A DNA stretch of 64,000 nucleotides from Parasphingorhabdus flavimaris (lineage in GTDB: Bacteria; Pseudomonadota; Alphaproteobacteria; Sphingomonadales; Sphingomonadaceae): assembly GCF_013371215.1 (NCBI RefSeq), contig NZ_JABWMH010000002.1, forward strand, positions 124,001 to 188,000. The letters run 5' to 3'. Made by a program: the position numbers and the translations under genes. Positions 37,953-46,660 of this stretch are shown piece by piece (position 1 is the stretch's first letter; every line of letters begins with the position of its first letter). The notes beneath the pieces were generated by a model, which was not told the origin of the DNA, searched no databases, and saw only the letters and a list, made by a program, of their open reading frames with translations.

Positions 37953-38594
37953 TCAACGGTTCCAGGGCCAGGGCTTTTTGCGGTACCATTTGGTAATCAC
38001 ATATTTGGTGCCGCTCCGGACCTTCATCCCATGGTGCAGGGTCCGGTCGTTGACGCTACCATCGCGATTGCGGTTATTCCAGCATAGCATCGTTCCGGAC
38101 ACGGGAGTGAAGCTCTTCTTGAACTGCGGAAAGCGGGTTGCTCCGCCGGCGACCGGTTCGTTGAGATAGATCATGAATGTCCAGGTTCTCTGGCCGGAGA
38201 TGGAGCAATATTTTGCAAAATCTCCGCCGCCCGGATCGAAGAAATCCGTATGGGCCTTGAATTCCTGACCAACCGCATAGCGTTGGCCCTGCAAGGGCTC
38301 GCCATATGCTTTGTCGATGCCGGAAAAACCGCAGATTTTCCGGTCAATCCCTGCGACGAAGCCATCCGAATGATCGAGATCGCAGGTTTCGCTGGTACGG
38401 AAATAGTTGTCGCCATTGGGATCCGCGATGGTCGAAGGGCGACGTTGCTGGTCGATCAGCGTAACGAGCTTTTCGCATTCCGCCTGATCGAGGAAGTTTT
38501 TCACAATGCATAGTTCGATTCCCTCGCGTGGAAAGCGCTGCACCTTTCCCGAGGCCACGAGATAGTCAGCCGATGTGTCATTGGAATCTGTCAT
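37953..38594 (-). CDS. 2-oxoglutarate/Fe(II) oxygenase, prolyl 4-hydroxylase-like
   Basis: A 213-residue double-stranded beta-helix oxygenase. Iron ligands are H115 and D117 (KAHTDFFD) and H187 or H188 (TLHHGMKV); K197 (SGTKYVITKWY) probably binds 2-oxoglutarate. RTWTFMIYLNEPVAGGATRFP is typical of the P4Hc domain. The substrate is unknown: peptidyl proline and free amino acids are both possible. Its stop lies 18 bp before the start of the Nramp-like gene, so it may be the first gene of the 5-oxoprolinase operon. Confidence 0.87.
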   Translation of the reverse strand: MTDSNDTSADYLVASGKVQRFPREGIELCIVKNFLDQAECEKLVTLIDQQRRPSTIADPNGDNYFRTSETCDLDHSDGFVAGIDRKICGFSGIDKAYGEPLQGQRYAVGQEFKAHTDFFDPGGGDFAKYCSISGQRTWTFMIYLNEPVAGGATRFPQFKKSFTPVSGTMLCWNNRNRDGSVNDRTLHHGMKVRSGTKYVITKWYRKKPWPWNR

Positions 38595-38687
38595 GCGAAC
38601 GTTCGGACCGGCTCCTGCTTAGTCGGTAGGACGATAAATGAATCGCCGTTGATCGCAACCGCTCTTTGCGGCTTCGGTCATTTTGCA

Positions 38688-38693
38688 TATAAG
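38688..38693 (+). promoter_or_regulatory. Possible -10 element giving a leaderless gspJ transcript
   Basis: TATAAG lies 8 bp before the gspJ ATG, with a weak TTGCGG about 16 bp upstream. No Shine-Dalgarno sequence precedes the ATG. A transcript starting near 38700 would be leaderless. Confidence 0.4.
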
Positions 38694-38701
38694 CGCGATC
38701 A

Positions 38702-39316
38702 ATGGTGAAAAGTTCCTCTGATTCCTGCGATCGCAACGGTTTCACTCTGGTCGAGATGATGGTGGCGCTGTTCATTTTTGCGATGCTGTCGGTGGCGGGC
38801 GTGATCATGTTGCGCTCCGCGGTCGACAGCGATGCGGTCACCGCCGACAATCTTGGTCAAATGGCGGAGATGCAGCGTTTCGTTTCCTTGATGGAAGCCG
38901 ATTTGAGCCAGGCTTTGCCACGAACCTATCGCGATGAAGCCGGCGACCAGATGCCTGCGTTTGACAGCGAACAGGGCGGGAGCGAGGCAGGCTTCCTCAA
39001 ATTCACCCGGGGCGGCCAGAGCAATATCAATGGCGAGGCACGATCCAATCTCGAGCGGGTCGAATATCGGCTTACCGACGGCAATCTGGAGCGGTGGCGA
39101 TACCGGATGACCGATGGCGGTTCAATCGATCAACCAGCTGTCCTGATCTCCGATCTCGGAGATCTGACCGTGCGATTCCGCGACCGGCGCGGCCAGTGGT
39201 CCGCTGGCTGGCAAACCGAAAGGCTGGCCGATCTGCCGCGGGCGATCGAAATCCGGTTCGAACGGGCAGGGCGCTCCTATCGCCACCTCTTCCTCGTTGG
39301 GACAGGCTATTTGTGA
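38702..39316 (+). CDS. gspJ: Type II secretion minor pseudopilin GspJ
   Basis: A 204-residue pseudopilin. The prepilin-peptidase site is G-FTLVEMMVALFIF at about residues 14-26, with the conserved Glu at +5, followed by one transmembrane helix and a periplasmic domain of GspJ type. It would form the pilus tip complex with GspI, GspK and GspX. No other gsp gene precedes it: the upstream neighbour is an oxygenase on the other strand. The stop overlaps the gspK GTG start. Confidence 0.88.
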   Translation: MVKSSSDSCDRNGFTLVEMMVALFIFAMLSVAGVIMLRSAVDSDAVTADNLGQMAEMQRFVSLMEADLSQALPRTYRDEAGDQMPAFDSEQGGSEAGFLKFTRGGQSNINGEARSNLERVEYRLTDGNLERWRYRMTDGGSIDQPAVLISDLGDLTVRFRDRRGQWSAGWQTERLADLPRAIEIRFERAGRSYRHLFLVGTGYL

Positions 39317-40308
39317 GCCCGCCAAAGCATATCATATCCGGCGGAGAACGCGGCGCGGCGCTGTTGACGGTGTTGTTGCTCGTGGCCGTGATTGCGATAC
39401 TGGCGGCTCACGGAATCGACCGTCTGGCTGGCGCAACCAAGCTGGCCTCCAATGCGCGCGAACTGTCACAGGCGAAAGCCTATCTGATTGCTGCCGAAGC
39501 AATCGGGATCCAGTCGGCAGGGCAGATCGTATCTGCTTCTCCCGGGCGGACCATCAATGCCGGTGGCTGGAACGGCCGGGAGCAGACATTTCCGGTACCC
39601 GGCGGAATGATCACGGCATCGCTTGCCGACGGGGGGAACTGCTTCAACATCAACAGCCTCGTGACGCAACAGCAAGCGACCTTGTCAGCCAGGCCGGAAG
39701 GACTCGCACAATTTTCGCGGCTGATGGTCATGCTCGGCATATTGGATGGCGATGCCGCCGATATTGCGGCATCGGTTTCCGACTGGATCGATAGCGATAT
39801 GGTCGCTGCCCCGCGCGGGGCCGAGGATCAATATTATCTGCAGCAGGAGCAACCCTATCGCACCGCCAACGCGTTGATCGTCGATGTCAGCGAATTGCGG
39901 ACGATCAAGGGGGTGACAGATGATGTTTTCGTTCGCCTGGCACCGTGGATATGCGCATTGCCGACCACCGACCTTTCCCCGATCAATATCAATACCTTGC
40001 GGCCCGAACAGGCGATATTGCTGGCGATGCTGGGGGCTGTTCCGTCGGACCTAACGCCTGCGCGGCAGTTTCTGGGGCGCAGACCGGAACTGGGATATGC
40101 GAGCCTCAATGATTTCTGGGCCCAGTCCTATCCCGCCAGCCTGGGGGCCGCGCCCGAGGTCCAGAGCCAGACAAAATTGACCACGCGCTGGTTCCGTGCC
40201 GACCTGACCGTCGAGATGCAAAGCGCACTGGTCGAGGAGCGCGCTTTGATCGATGCCGCGCGGCAACCGGCCCGTCTTGTCCATCGCCAGCGCGGGGATG
40301 CGCTTTAA
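39313..40308 (+). CDS. gspK: Type II secretion minor pseudopilin GspK
   Basis: A 331-residue protein with a prepilin-like N-terminus, G-AALLTVLLLVAVIAIL, lacking Glu at +5 as is usual for GspK. The body has SDWIDSDMVAAPRGAEDQYY, the helical insertion and ININTLRPEQ, all typical of GspK. I use GTG at 39313, which overlaps the gspJ stop; upstream in-frame starts lie wholly within gspJ. No gspL or gspM follows; the next gene is tRNA-His. Confidence 0.88.
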   Translation: MSPPKHIISGGERGAALLTVLLLVAVIAILAAHGIDRLAGATKLASNARELSQAKAYLIAAEAIGIQSAGQIVSASPGRTINAGGWNGREQTFPVPGGMITASLADGGNCFNINSLVTQQQATLSARPEGLAQFSRLMVMLGILDGDAADIAASVSDWIDSDMVAAPRGAEDQYYLQQEQPYRTANALIVDVSELRTIKGVTDDVFVRLAPWICALPTTDLSPININTLRPEQAILLAMLGAVPSDLTPARQFLGRRPELGYASLNDFWAQSYPASLGAAPEVQSQTKLTTRWFRADLTVEMQSALVEERALIDAARQPARLVHRQRGDAL

Positions 40309-40380
40309 TTCAAAATTGCGCCGCTAAATGCTTGACGATTGCCACTGCCTATCCCTATGCACCCCATCGCAATGCGGCTA

Positions 40381-40386
40381 TATAGT
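40381..40386 (+). promoter_or_regulatory. Probable -10 element of tRNA-His
   Basis: TATAGT ends 12 bp before the mature 5' end of tRNA-His, a usual distance. I see no good -35 box at 16-18 bp upstream, so the promoter call rests on the -10 alone. Confidence 0.45.
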
Positions 40387-40398
40387 GCGCGGCTTGTG

Positions 40399-40475
40399 GC
40401 GATCGTAGCTCAGTTGGTTAGAGCGCCGGTTTGTGGTACCGGAGGTCGGGGGTTCAAGACCCCTCGATCGCCCCA
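40399..40475 (+). tRNA. tRNA-His (anticodon GTG)
   Basis: Full cloverleaf. The acceptor GCGATCG pairs with CGATCGC; the D-arm is GCTC...GAGC; the anticodon arm CCGGT-TTGTGGT-ACCGG has anticodon GTG; the T-arm has loop TTCAAGA. Discriminator C73 (40472) and G at 40398 (the extra G-1) are the histidine identity pair. CCA is encoded (40473-40475). A short T-run follows and may terminate it. Confidence 0.97.
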
Positions 40476-40604
40476 TTTTTCCCCGAGAAGTAAAGCAGCA
40501 CAAGGCCATCACCACCTGGCCATGCGGGGAAAGTCTCTCTTTATTTGTAATTAAATTACAGCTATGGGACATTTAATTACACCAATTTGCTAGGAATTAC
40601 CGCC

Positions 40605-41657
40605 ATGAGCGTGATGTGGGATTTGCCGGATTTTGACGACCATGAAGCGGTCCATTTTTTCCATGATGTCGAAACCGGTCTCAGCGCGATTGTCGCCCTG
40701 CATAGCACGCATCGCGGCCCCGGGGCCGGTGGCACCCGATTCTGGCATTACGAGAATCGCGAAACCGCGGTAACCGACGTGCTGCGCCTTTCGCGCGGCA
40801 TGAGTTTCAAGAACGCGATGGCCGGTCTGCCGCTGGGTGGCGGCAAAGCGGTGATTCTCGCCGACCGCAATCGTACCAAGACGCCGGAAATGCTTGCCGC
40901 ATTCGGTCGGATGATCGAGTCGCTCGGCGGGCGATATGTCACGGCGGAAGACGTCGGAATTACCGCAGCAGACATGGTCGCTCTGACCAAGGAGACCAAA
41001 TATGTCTCCGGCCTGCCGGTCAGCAACAGCGGCGAAGCCGGCGGCGATCCGGGTCCGTTCACGGCAATGGGCGTCTATCTGGGCGTGAAGGCCGCGGTGG
41101 CTCACAAGCTCGGTCGCGATAATATGGACGGCGTCCATGTCGCGATCCAGGGCGTCGGCAGCGTCGGCGGCGGTCTCGCCCGTTTGCTGGCCAGGGATGG
41201 CGCGAAGCTGAGCATCGCCGATATCAACAAGGATCATGCAGCGGCGCTGGCCAAGGAAATCGGCGCCACCGTCGTCGGCCTCGACGAGGTCATGCGGATC
41301 GAGGCAGATGTGTTCAGTCCCAATGCCTTGGGCGCGATACTGGACAAGGTTTCCATCGCCCATCTCAATGTTCCGATCGTTGCGGGCGGTGCCAATAACC
41401 AGCTGGCGACGCCTGAAGACGGGCAGCGAATCTTTGACCGTAACATCCTGTTTGCGCCGGATTATGTGATCAACTCAGGTGGCATCATCAGCGTTGGTCT
41501 GGAATATTTGGGCGATGACGATGTCAACGAAGTCAACCGGAGGGTCGCGATGATCCCGCAGCGTCTGACCGAAATCTGGGAACAGAGCGCGGCGCAGAAA
41601 TTGCCGGATTCCGATGTTGCCGATAATATGGCAATGGCGCTGATCGGACGCGGCTAA
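40605..41657 (+). CDS. Glu/Leu/Phe/Val dehydrogenase family enzyme
   Basis: A 350-residue amino-acid dehydrogenase. MAGLPLGGGKAVIL holds the catalytic lysine region, and VAIQGVGSVGGGLARLL is the NAD-binding glycine-rich turn. The length of about 350 and the text match leucine/phenylalanine-type dehydrogenases rather than the 410-450-residue glutamate enzymes. It would deaminate a branched-chain or aromatic amino acid to its keto acid. I use ATG at 40605, behind AGGAA; an upstream in-frame TTG adds six residues. Confidence 0.9.
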   Translation: MSVMWDLPDFDDHEAVHFFHDVETGLSAIVALHSTHRGPGAGGTRFWHYENRETAVTDVLRLSRGMSFKNAMAGLPLGGGKAVILADRNRTKTPEMLAAFGRMIESLGGRYVTAEDVGITAADMVALTKETKYVSGLPVSNSGEAGGDPGPFTAMGVYLGVKAAVAHKLGRDNMDGVHVAIQGVGSVGGGLARLLARDGAKLSIADINKDHAAALAKEIGATVVGLDEVMRIEADVFSPNALGAILDKVSIAHLNVPIVAGGANNQLATPEDGQRIFDRNILFAPDYVINSGGIISVGLEYLGDDDVNEVNRRVAMIPQRLTEIWEQSAAQKLPDSDVADNMAMALIGRG

Positions 41658-41870
41658 ACCTATTCCGAACCCGACAGAGATTGACGATTTTATTTTCTGT
41701 GACTTTTGACCAGAAAGCTCTGATTTCTAGCGTTCCCCGACCGTTAATAGCGTTTCTAGTGTGACCTTTCAATCTGTTCAATTATCAAAGAGCCGGTCCT
41801 GCGCATAGCGAAGGACAGGGCAGAGAATAGGAGATTGGCACAGCTGTAGGAAAGCAGTTTAGGTGGAATG

Positions 41871-41906
41871 ACGGAAGAGAGACGCGGCAAAAGCGCTCTC
41901 TTCCGT
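41871..41906 (-). terminator. Hairpin downstream of the phytase gene
   Basis: ACGGAAGAGAG (41871-41881) pairs perfectly with CTCTCTTCCGT (41896-41906), with an inner CGC/GCG extension. It lies 15 bp past the phytase stop on the minus strand. No T-run follows on that strand, so it may be a stabiliser or a non-canonical terminator. Confidence 0.5.
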
Positions 41907-41920
41907 TCCAGGTTTCGCGA

Positions 41921-42964
41921 TTATGGCGCAACCGCAGCCTTGATCTTTGACCAGCTGACCAGCTTGAAATTTTGCGTGCCGCCTTCATTGGCGCCATCCT
42001 GCATCACCATCAGGCCTTCGGGATAGGCCGGACCAAAATCACCCAATATGACTTCGATGCCGTCGGTTTCCGAGGTGCCGTCGATGACGCCGTCGACGAG
42101 GCGAAAGCGGTTCACATAGGTGCCGGTGATCAGATCATAGAGAACATAGGCATTGTCGCCCTGACTGGAGGCAACCAGATAGCCGCCATTTGCGCCTTCG
42201 GGGGCAAGCGCCAGACCTTCGACATCGGCGACCAGCTCGCTGCCATTGATATTGGCGAAGCGTTGCGGGACGAAATTGTCCGCGTTCAGATCGAACAACC
42301 AGATGCCGGCATTTTCCTCGCCGACGTAGAGTCGTCCGGTGCGGTCATCGACGACGCAGCCCTCCGGCTGGGTTGCCAGCTTGTGCTCCCGGCCGATGGT
42401 TGCGGCTGGCGTGCCGCCATCAAAGGACAGGGTGATTTCGCGGACAAAACCGCTCTTTTCGATCATATAAGCGAAGGTCTCTCCGCCGCTGTCCTGTCCG
42501 AAGCAGAAGCCATAGGCTTCGCCGGGACCGGCCGGATATTTGCCCAGCAGCGACAGTTCCGCGGTTTCCGTGTCGAGCTTGTAGAGGCCGACTTGGGCAT
42601 TGGCGCGATCGTTGCGGATGCTGGCCCCGACCAGCACGGTCTTTTCGCCGCCGATCATGACTTCGCGCAGATCGACATTGTTGAGTTCGCCTTCGGGAAG
42701 GAAGGATTTTTTCGATCCGTCCAGCCCGTAGACATAGAGACCCGCGCGCTTGTCGGTGCCGATGATCAGGCTGTTCGCCGGATCTGCGGCATTGCGCCAG
42801 ATTGCCGGATCATCGGCCGCGTCGCGGTTGACCGTACCGACCGGAACCGTTTCCGAGTCAGCGGTCAGGTCCAGAGTCGGTGCCGAAGAGACTGTTGCGG
42901 CGGTGGTCATGCAGCCGGACAGCATCAGGCTGCCAAGCAGGAGAGGTGAGACTATATTTCTCAT
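41921..42964 (-). CDS. Beta-propeller phytase, lipoprotein
   Basis: A 347-residue protein. A lipoprotein signal peptide ends in LMLSGC with C18 as the acylated residue. The body is a beta-propeller of 3-phytase type (RDAADDPAIWRN, TDKRAGLYVYGLDG, ATQPEGCVVDD, DVEGLAL), Ca2+-dependent in the family. It releases phosphate from inositol hexakisphosphate. ATG at 42964 shares one base with the stop of the TonB-receptor gene (TGATG). With no Asp at +2 (residue is Met) the lipoprotein is expected to reach the outer membrane. Confidence 0.9.
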   Translation of the reverse strand: MRNIVSPLLLGSLMLSGCMTTAATVSSAPTLDLTADSETVPVGTVNRDAADDPAIWRNAADPANSLIIGTDKRAGLYVYGLDGSKKSFLPEGELNNVDLREVMIGGEKTVLVGASIRNDRANAQVGLYKLDTETAELSLLGKYPAGPGEAYGFCFGQDSGGETFAYMIEKSGFVREITLSFDGGTPAATIGREHKLATQPEGCVVDDRTGRLYVGEENAGIWLFDLNADNFVPQRFANINGSELVADVEGLALAPEGANGGYLVASSQGDNAYVLYDLITGTYVNRFRLVDGVIDGTSETDGIEVILGDFGPAYPEGLMVMQDGANEGGTQNFKLVSWSKIKAAVAP

Positions 42965-45801
42965 CACATCGTTATCTTTGCGCCAAATTTGAAGGTCGAG
43001 CCATATTCTTCATATTGCAGCAAGCGCTGGGTCGATTGAAAATTCTGATAGGCGAAATATTTGGCATTGTTGATGTTGATCCATTCCGCAAACAGCCGCA
43101 CATTCTTGTTCAGCTTGAATTTGACACTGGCGTCGAGCTGGAAGTGATTGTCGACATAGCGGTCCTCGCTGGCTTCCGCGCCGAGTTCATCCAGATAGCG
43201 ATCCCGATAGGTGCCTGCCAGACGGAAATCGAACGGGCCCTTCTCGTAACCCAGAACCGCGTTGAACGTGTGCTTGGAACTGCTTGGCAGAGTGATGCTG
43301 CGCAAGTCGGTGATGTCGCCGTCGGTCGGTACGGTACCGGTGGCATCGGTATAAGTATAGTTGAAATTCACCAGAAAGCCGTCGAGCGGATCGGGCAGGA
43401 AATTGAGCGCTTGCGCAAAGCCCAGCTCGATACCGAAGACTTCGGCGCTTGGTCCGTTGATCGGGATGGTGGCCTCGTCAAAATCAATGCCGAAGCGGGT
43501 GCCGTCTTCCTCCAGGGAATCGACGATGAAATTCTTGATATCCTTGTAAAAGACATTGGCCGTGAGGGCGCCGTTCGAGCTGAAGTATAATTCGGCCGAA
43601 GCGTCGAAATTCCAGGCCTCGTAAGGCTGCAGATTCGGGTTGCCGAATTCGCCTTCGCGTTCATCGTCGTCATTTTGCTCGACCGCAAAGCGGGGGGCAA
43701 GGTTGGACAGGTTGGGGCGCACAACGCTGCGATAGCCGGCAGCGCGCAAGACAAGGTTCCGCTGTGGTTCGAAGCGAATGTTGAGGCTTGGCAACCAGTC
43801 ATCATAGCTGCGCGAGAAGCTGTTGGGCGCGACCACAACCGTGTCTTCGGTAAACAGCACGCCACCGAAGGTTGCGTCCTCCTCAACCAGGGTCACCGTG
43901 TTGGCCGAAATGACATTTTCGGTGCGTTCGAAGCGAACCCCGCCGATGACGCGAAGCTTGTCGCTGTCCCAGCGGCCGAGCAGATAGCCGGCGTAAATAT
44001 CTTCCTGGTTCACATAGTCGGAGACGGCCGAATCAAACTGGCTGTCGGTTTCCTGCAGCTCGAAATCGCCGAAATTGGCCCGGAAATATTCGGTCGGGCC
44101 GGTGTGGCTGGCAACCGGGCCGAGGTCGGTGATGCGATAGGTTTGTGTGCCGAGAACATCGGCCAATGTGTAATTGCCGGTACCATCTTCGTAGAATTCC
44201 ACGTTGTTATCGTGGCTTTTCTCGCGCCAGCGCCCCTTGAAGCCGCCCTGTACGGTGAAATCGCCGCCGTTCATGGCAAAGATATGGGACACATCAAGAC
44301 GCGCCGAATATTCCTCGTCCCGGGCATCCGACAGGGTTGTCAGCTCGACATCGTCAAGCTCGTAGACGCTGGCATCATTGGCCAGCGCGCCACCCGAGGC
44401 GAAGCTGTAAAGCGGGATACGGGGATCGCTATAGTCGAACAGGACGCTGACACCGTCATTTTCGAACGCGTTGGAGAAGGTAGTGGGATCGAGAGAGCCA
44501 TTTTCATATTCGCTCGATTTTGACCAGCTGCCCGAATATTCGATTTTCCAGGGGCCGGTTTCGGTCTTGCCGCCGAGCACGACGGAGCGGATTTTCTGGC
44601 TTTCCATACGGTCCTTGATGTCCCGTTCGATCTCGATTTCGCCGTCGGCGTCATCGAACAATGCGCTATTGGCATCGCCGCTGCTCGCTTCCTCGTCGAG
44701 CTTGAAGGTCGTGCGTCCGCGGAATTCCTGGTCGTCAAACTGGCTGTAGATACCGCGGGCATAAAGTTCGGTGCTGTCGCTGGCGCGGAAATCGAAAGAG
44801 AGCGAAGCGCTGATCCGTTCGCGCTCGACATCATAGTCGCGATACTGGACTTCCTCGGCATAGACGACGCCATCATCGTTGACGTCCCAGCCTTCGGCCT
44901 CGATATTGTCGGTTTCAAACTTGCGCTTGTAATAGGACAGGCCGCCGGCGACGCCGATATCGTCGGTCAGACGGGTGGAGAAATCGATGCTGCCCTTTGG
45001 CGAGATATGGTCGGCATAATCATTGTAGCTGCCCTCGATCTTTCCGGTCAGCAGGTCTTTCTTGCGGTCAAAGGCGCTGACGGTCTTGATCTCGATCGAA
45101 GCGCCAATGGTATCGCCGTCCATGTCAGGAGTCAGAGACTTCTTGATCTCGATCGATTCGATAAGGTCGCTGGAGATCACGTCCAGCGCCACCGAACGGA
45201 CATCGCTTTCGGGTGAGGGGATACGCACCCCGTTGAGCGAGGAGGCATTGAGATTGGGATCAAGTCCGCGGACCGAGACGAAACGGCCTTCGCCCTGGTC
45301 ATTGAGGATGTTCACGCCCGAGACGCGACGCAGCGATTCTGCGACATTCTGATCGGGAAACTGGCCAATCGCATCGCGGGTCAGGACCGAGGATACGCCG
45401 TCGGCTTCGCGCTTGCGGGACAGGGAACTCGCCTGATTGGCGCTCTGGCCAATAACAAGGATTTCTTCGCCATTACCGGTCTTCAGGATAATATCGGCGG
45501 TGGTTATTCCCGTTTCGGTAACGGTTATGCTGGTCTGGCTGGTGTCTGCGCCGATATAGCGGGCCTCCAGCGTATAGGTGCCAGCCGGTACATCGGGAAA
45601 ACGATAGCTGCCATCGCGGTCCGTGGTGACCACCCGGTCCAGCTCGACGATGCGGACCTGGGCGGATTGCAATCCTCTGGTGTCGCTGGGGTCGCTGACC
45701 ACGCCGTTTACCGTGCCGGCCCATGCAGTACCGGGAAGTGCGAGCAGAACAGCCGCCGATCCAATTAGTAACTCTTTGCGAAAATTAGATATTCTAGCCA
45801 T
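42964..45801 (-). CDS. TonB-dependent receptor, Xanthomonas/Caulobacter type
   Basis: A 945-residue outer-membrane receptor. A signal peptide (about 1-28) is followed by a carboxypeptidase-regulatory-like beta domain (about 29-110), a plug (about 125-235, with ESLRRVSGVNI and RFVSVRGLDPNLN) and a 22-strand barrel. EEILVIGQ near residue 112 may be the TonB box. It likely takes up the phytate, inositol phosphates or a metal-phytate complex handled by the phytase encoded after it in the same operon. ATG at 45801 follows GGAGGG. Confidence 0.9.
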   Translation of the reverse strand: MARISNFRKELLIGSAAVLLALPGTAWAGTVNGVVSDPSDTRGLQSAQVRIVELDRVVTTDRDGSYRFPDVPAGTYTLEARYIGADTSQTSITVTETGITTADIILKTGNGEEILVIGQSANQASSLSRKREADGVSSVLTRDAIGQFPDQNVAESLRRVSGVNILNDQGEGRFVSVRGLDPNLNASSLNGVRIPSPESDVRSVALDVISSDLIESIEIKKSLTPDMDGDTIGASIEIKTVSAFDRKKDLLTGKIEGSYNDYADHISPKGSIDFSTRLTDDIGVAGGLSYYKRKFETDNIEAEGWDVNDDGVVYAEEVQYRDYDVERERISASLSFDFRASDSTELYARGIYSQFDDQEFRGRTTFKLDEEASSGDANSALFDDADGEIEIERDIKDRMESQKIRSVVLGGKTETGPWKIEYSGSWSKSSEYENGSLDPTTFSNAFENDGVSVLFDYSDPRIPLYSFASGGALANDASVYELDDVELTTLSDARDEEYSARLDVSHIFAMNGGDFTVQGGFKGRWREKSHDNNVEFYEDGTGNYTLADVLGTQTYRITDLGPVASHTGPTEYFRANFGDFELQETDSQFDSAVSDYVNQEDIYAGYLLGRWDSDKLRVIGGVRFERTENVISANTVTLVEEDATFGGVLFTEDTVVVAPNSFSRSYDDWLPSLNIRFEPQRNLVLRAAGYRSVVRPNLSNLAPRFAVEQNDDDEREGEFGNPNLQPYEAWNFDASAELYFSSNGALTANVFYKDIKNFIVDSLEEDGTRFGIDFDEATIPINGPSAEVFGIELGFAQALNFLPDPLDGFLVNFNYTYTDATGTVPTDGDITDLRSITLPSSSKHTFNAVLGYEKGPFDFRLAGTYRDRYLDELGAEASEDRYVDNHFQLDASVKFKLNKNVRLFAEWININNAKYFAYQNFQSTQRLLQYEEYGSTFKFGAKITM

Positions 45802-45880
45802 TTTGCCCTCCGATAAATCTGATGTATCGGGCCTCTAGCCGTGAGGTGTGACGGGAATCGTCTATTTGGACGACTCCTGG

Positions 45881-45898
45881 ATGAATTTTTGATGACGC
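45881..45898 (-). promoter_or_regulatory. Possible Pho box upstream of the receptor-phytase operon
   Basis: On the minus strand GCGTCAT, four bases, then AATTCAT form two 7-base repeats 11 bp apart, the spacing of PhoB sites. The first is a 5 of 7 match to CTGTCAT, the second 4 of 7. It lies about 80 bp before the start codon. Weak by sequence, but supported by the phosphate-releasing function of the operon. Confidence 0.35.
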
Positions 45899-46027
45899 TT
45901 TGGTTACGGCATGCAAATCCTGCACATGTTGCGACGCCGTCGATGGAATATCAGCCTGCCTGCATAGCCCGGAGCGCGGTGGGGCGGACGATCGGCTGGA
46001 GCTTCAGTCGGAGCGACCGTCAAACGC

Positions 46028-46528
46028 TCATGGAAGTTTTTGTGACCTGTCCTGTGACTGGTCTTTTGCAGGGCGCATGGGCTTTTCGAAATCATCCAAC
46101 CCCATCCACCATTGCATGGCAATGATCGCGCCTTTTGCCGGCTGCAAAAGAGCAGCGATAAGCGTGAGTGCCATGACGATGATAATCGCCAGATTGGTCC
46201 ACATTGTATAATCGGTTTCGTTGATCATGAAAATGATGACCGGTGCCAGTATATGGCCGGTCAAAATGATCGCCACATAGGCAGGAAAATCATCTGCCTG
46301 CTGGGCGGTCCAGTCCTGATCACAGGTCAGGCAATGGTCCACCGGCTTGAGCAGTCGCGGAAACAGGCGGCCAACGCCGCAACTGGGGCAGCGACCGCGA
46401 ATGCCGCGGACGGCCGCCTGAAAAGCCGTTTTTGGCAAGTGATGCTCGCCAGGTCGGCTTGTTTTTGCTGTGTCGCCGCCGGGCAAATCGTCGAACAATC
46501 TATCCAGCAATGTCTCAAATCCACTCAT
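46028..46528 (-). CDS. DUF983 zinc-ribbon membrane protein
   Basis: A 166-residue protein with a zinc-ribbon-like motif C-x2-C...C-x2-C (GRCPSCGVGRLF, then CLTCDQDW) followed by two transmembrane helices (about residues 80-125), the DUF983 layout. Function is unknown; in other alphaproteobacteria DUF983 genes are often near cytochrome oxidase assembly genes. ATG at 46528 is chosen because the family starts near here; a longer upstream frame is polar and non-homologous. Confidence 0.83.
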   Translation of the reverse strand: MSGFETLLDRLFDDLPGGDTAKTSRPGEHHLPKTAFQAAVRGIRGRCPSCGVGRLFPRLLKPVDHCLTCDQDWTAQQADDFPAYVAIILTGHILAPVIIFMINETDYTMWTNLAIIIVMALTLIAALLQPAKGAIIAMQWWMGLDDFEKPMRPAKDQSQDRSQKLP

Positions 46529-46622
46529 CAAAATTCGCCTGTCGCGGTGTCGGGATTGCAGGCCCCGAATAATGATCAAAGCCAAAAGTTGACTATACAG
46601 ACTTAGAATAAATTGTTAATAC

Positions 46623-46646
46623 TGATATTTGATGTTTCATATATCA
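46623..46646. promoter_or_regulatory. Inverted repeat before the XRE regulator, possible operator
   Basis: TGATAT (46623-46628) and ATATCA (46641-46646) form a perfect 6-bp inverted repeat with a 12-bp spacer, 15 bp before the XRE start. It could be an autoregulatory site. AT-rich, so moderate chance of coincidence. Confidence 0.35.
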
Positions 46647-46660
46647 AAGGGAGCTTGTAG

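Noticed and set aside
38702-40308. gspJ/gspK as remnants of type IV pilus or prophage genes
   Set aside because: Both have the specific GspJ and GspK family text and overlapping coding, without phage neighbours.
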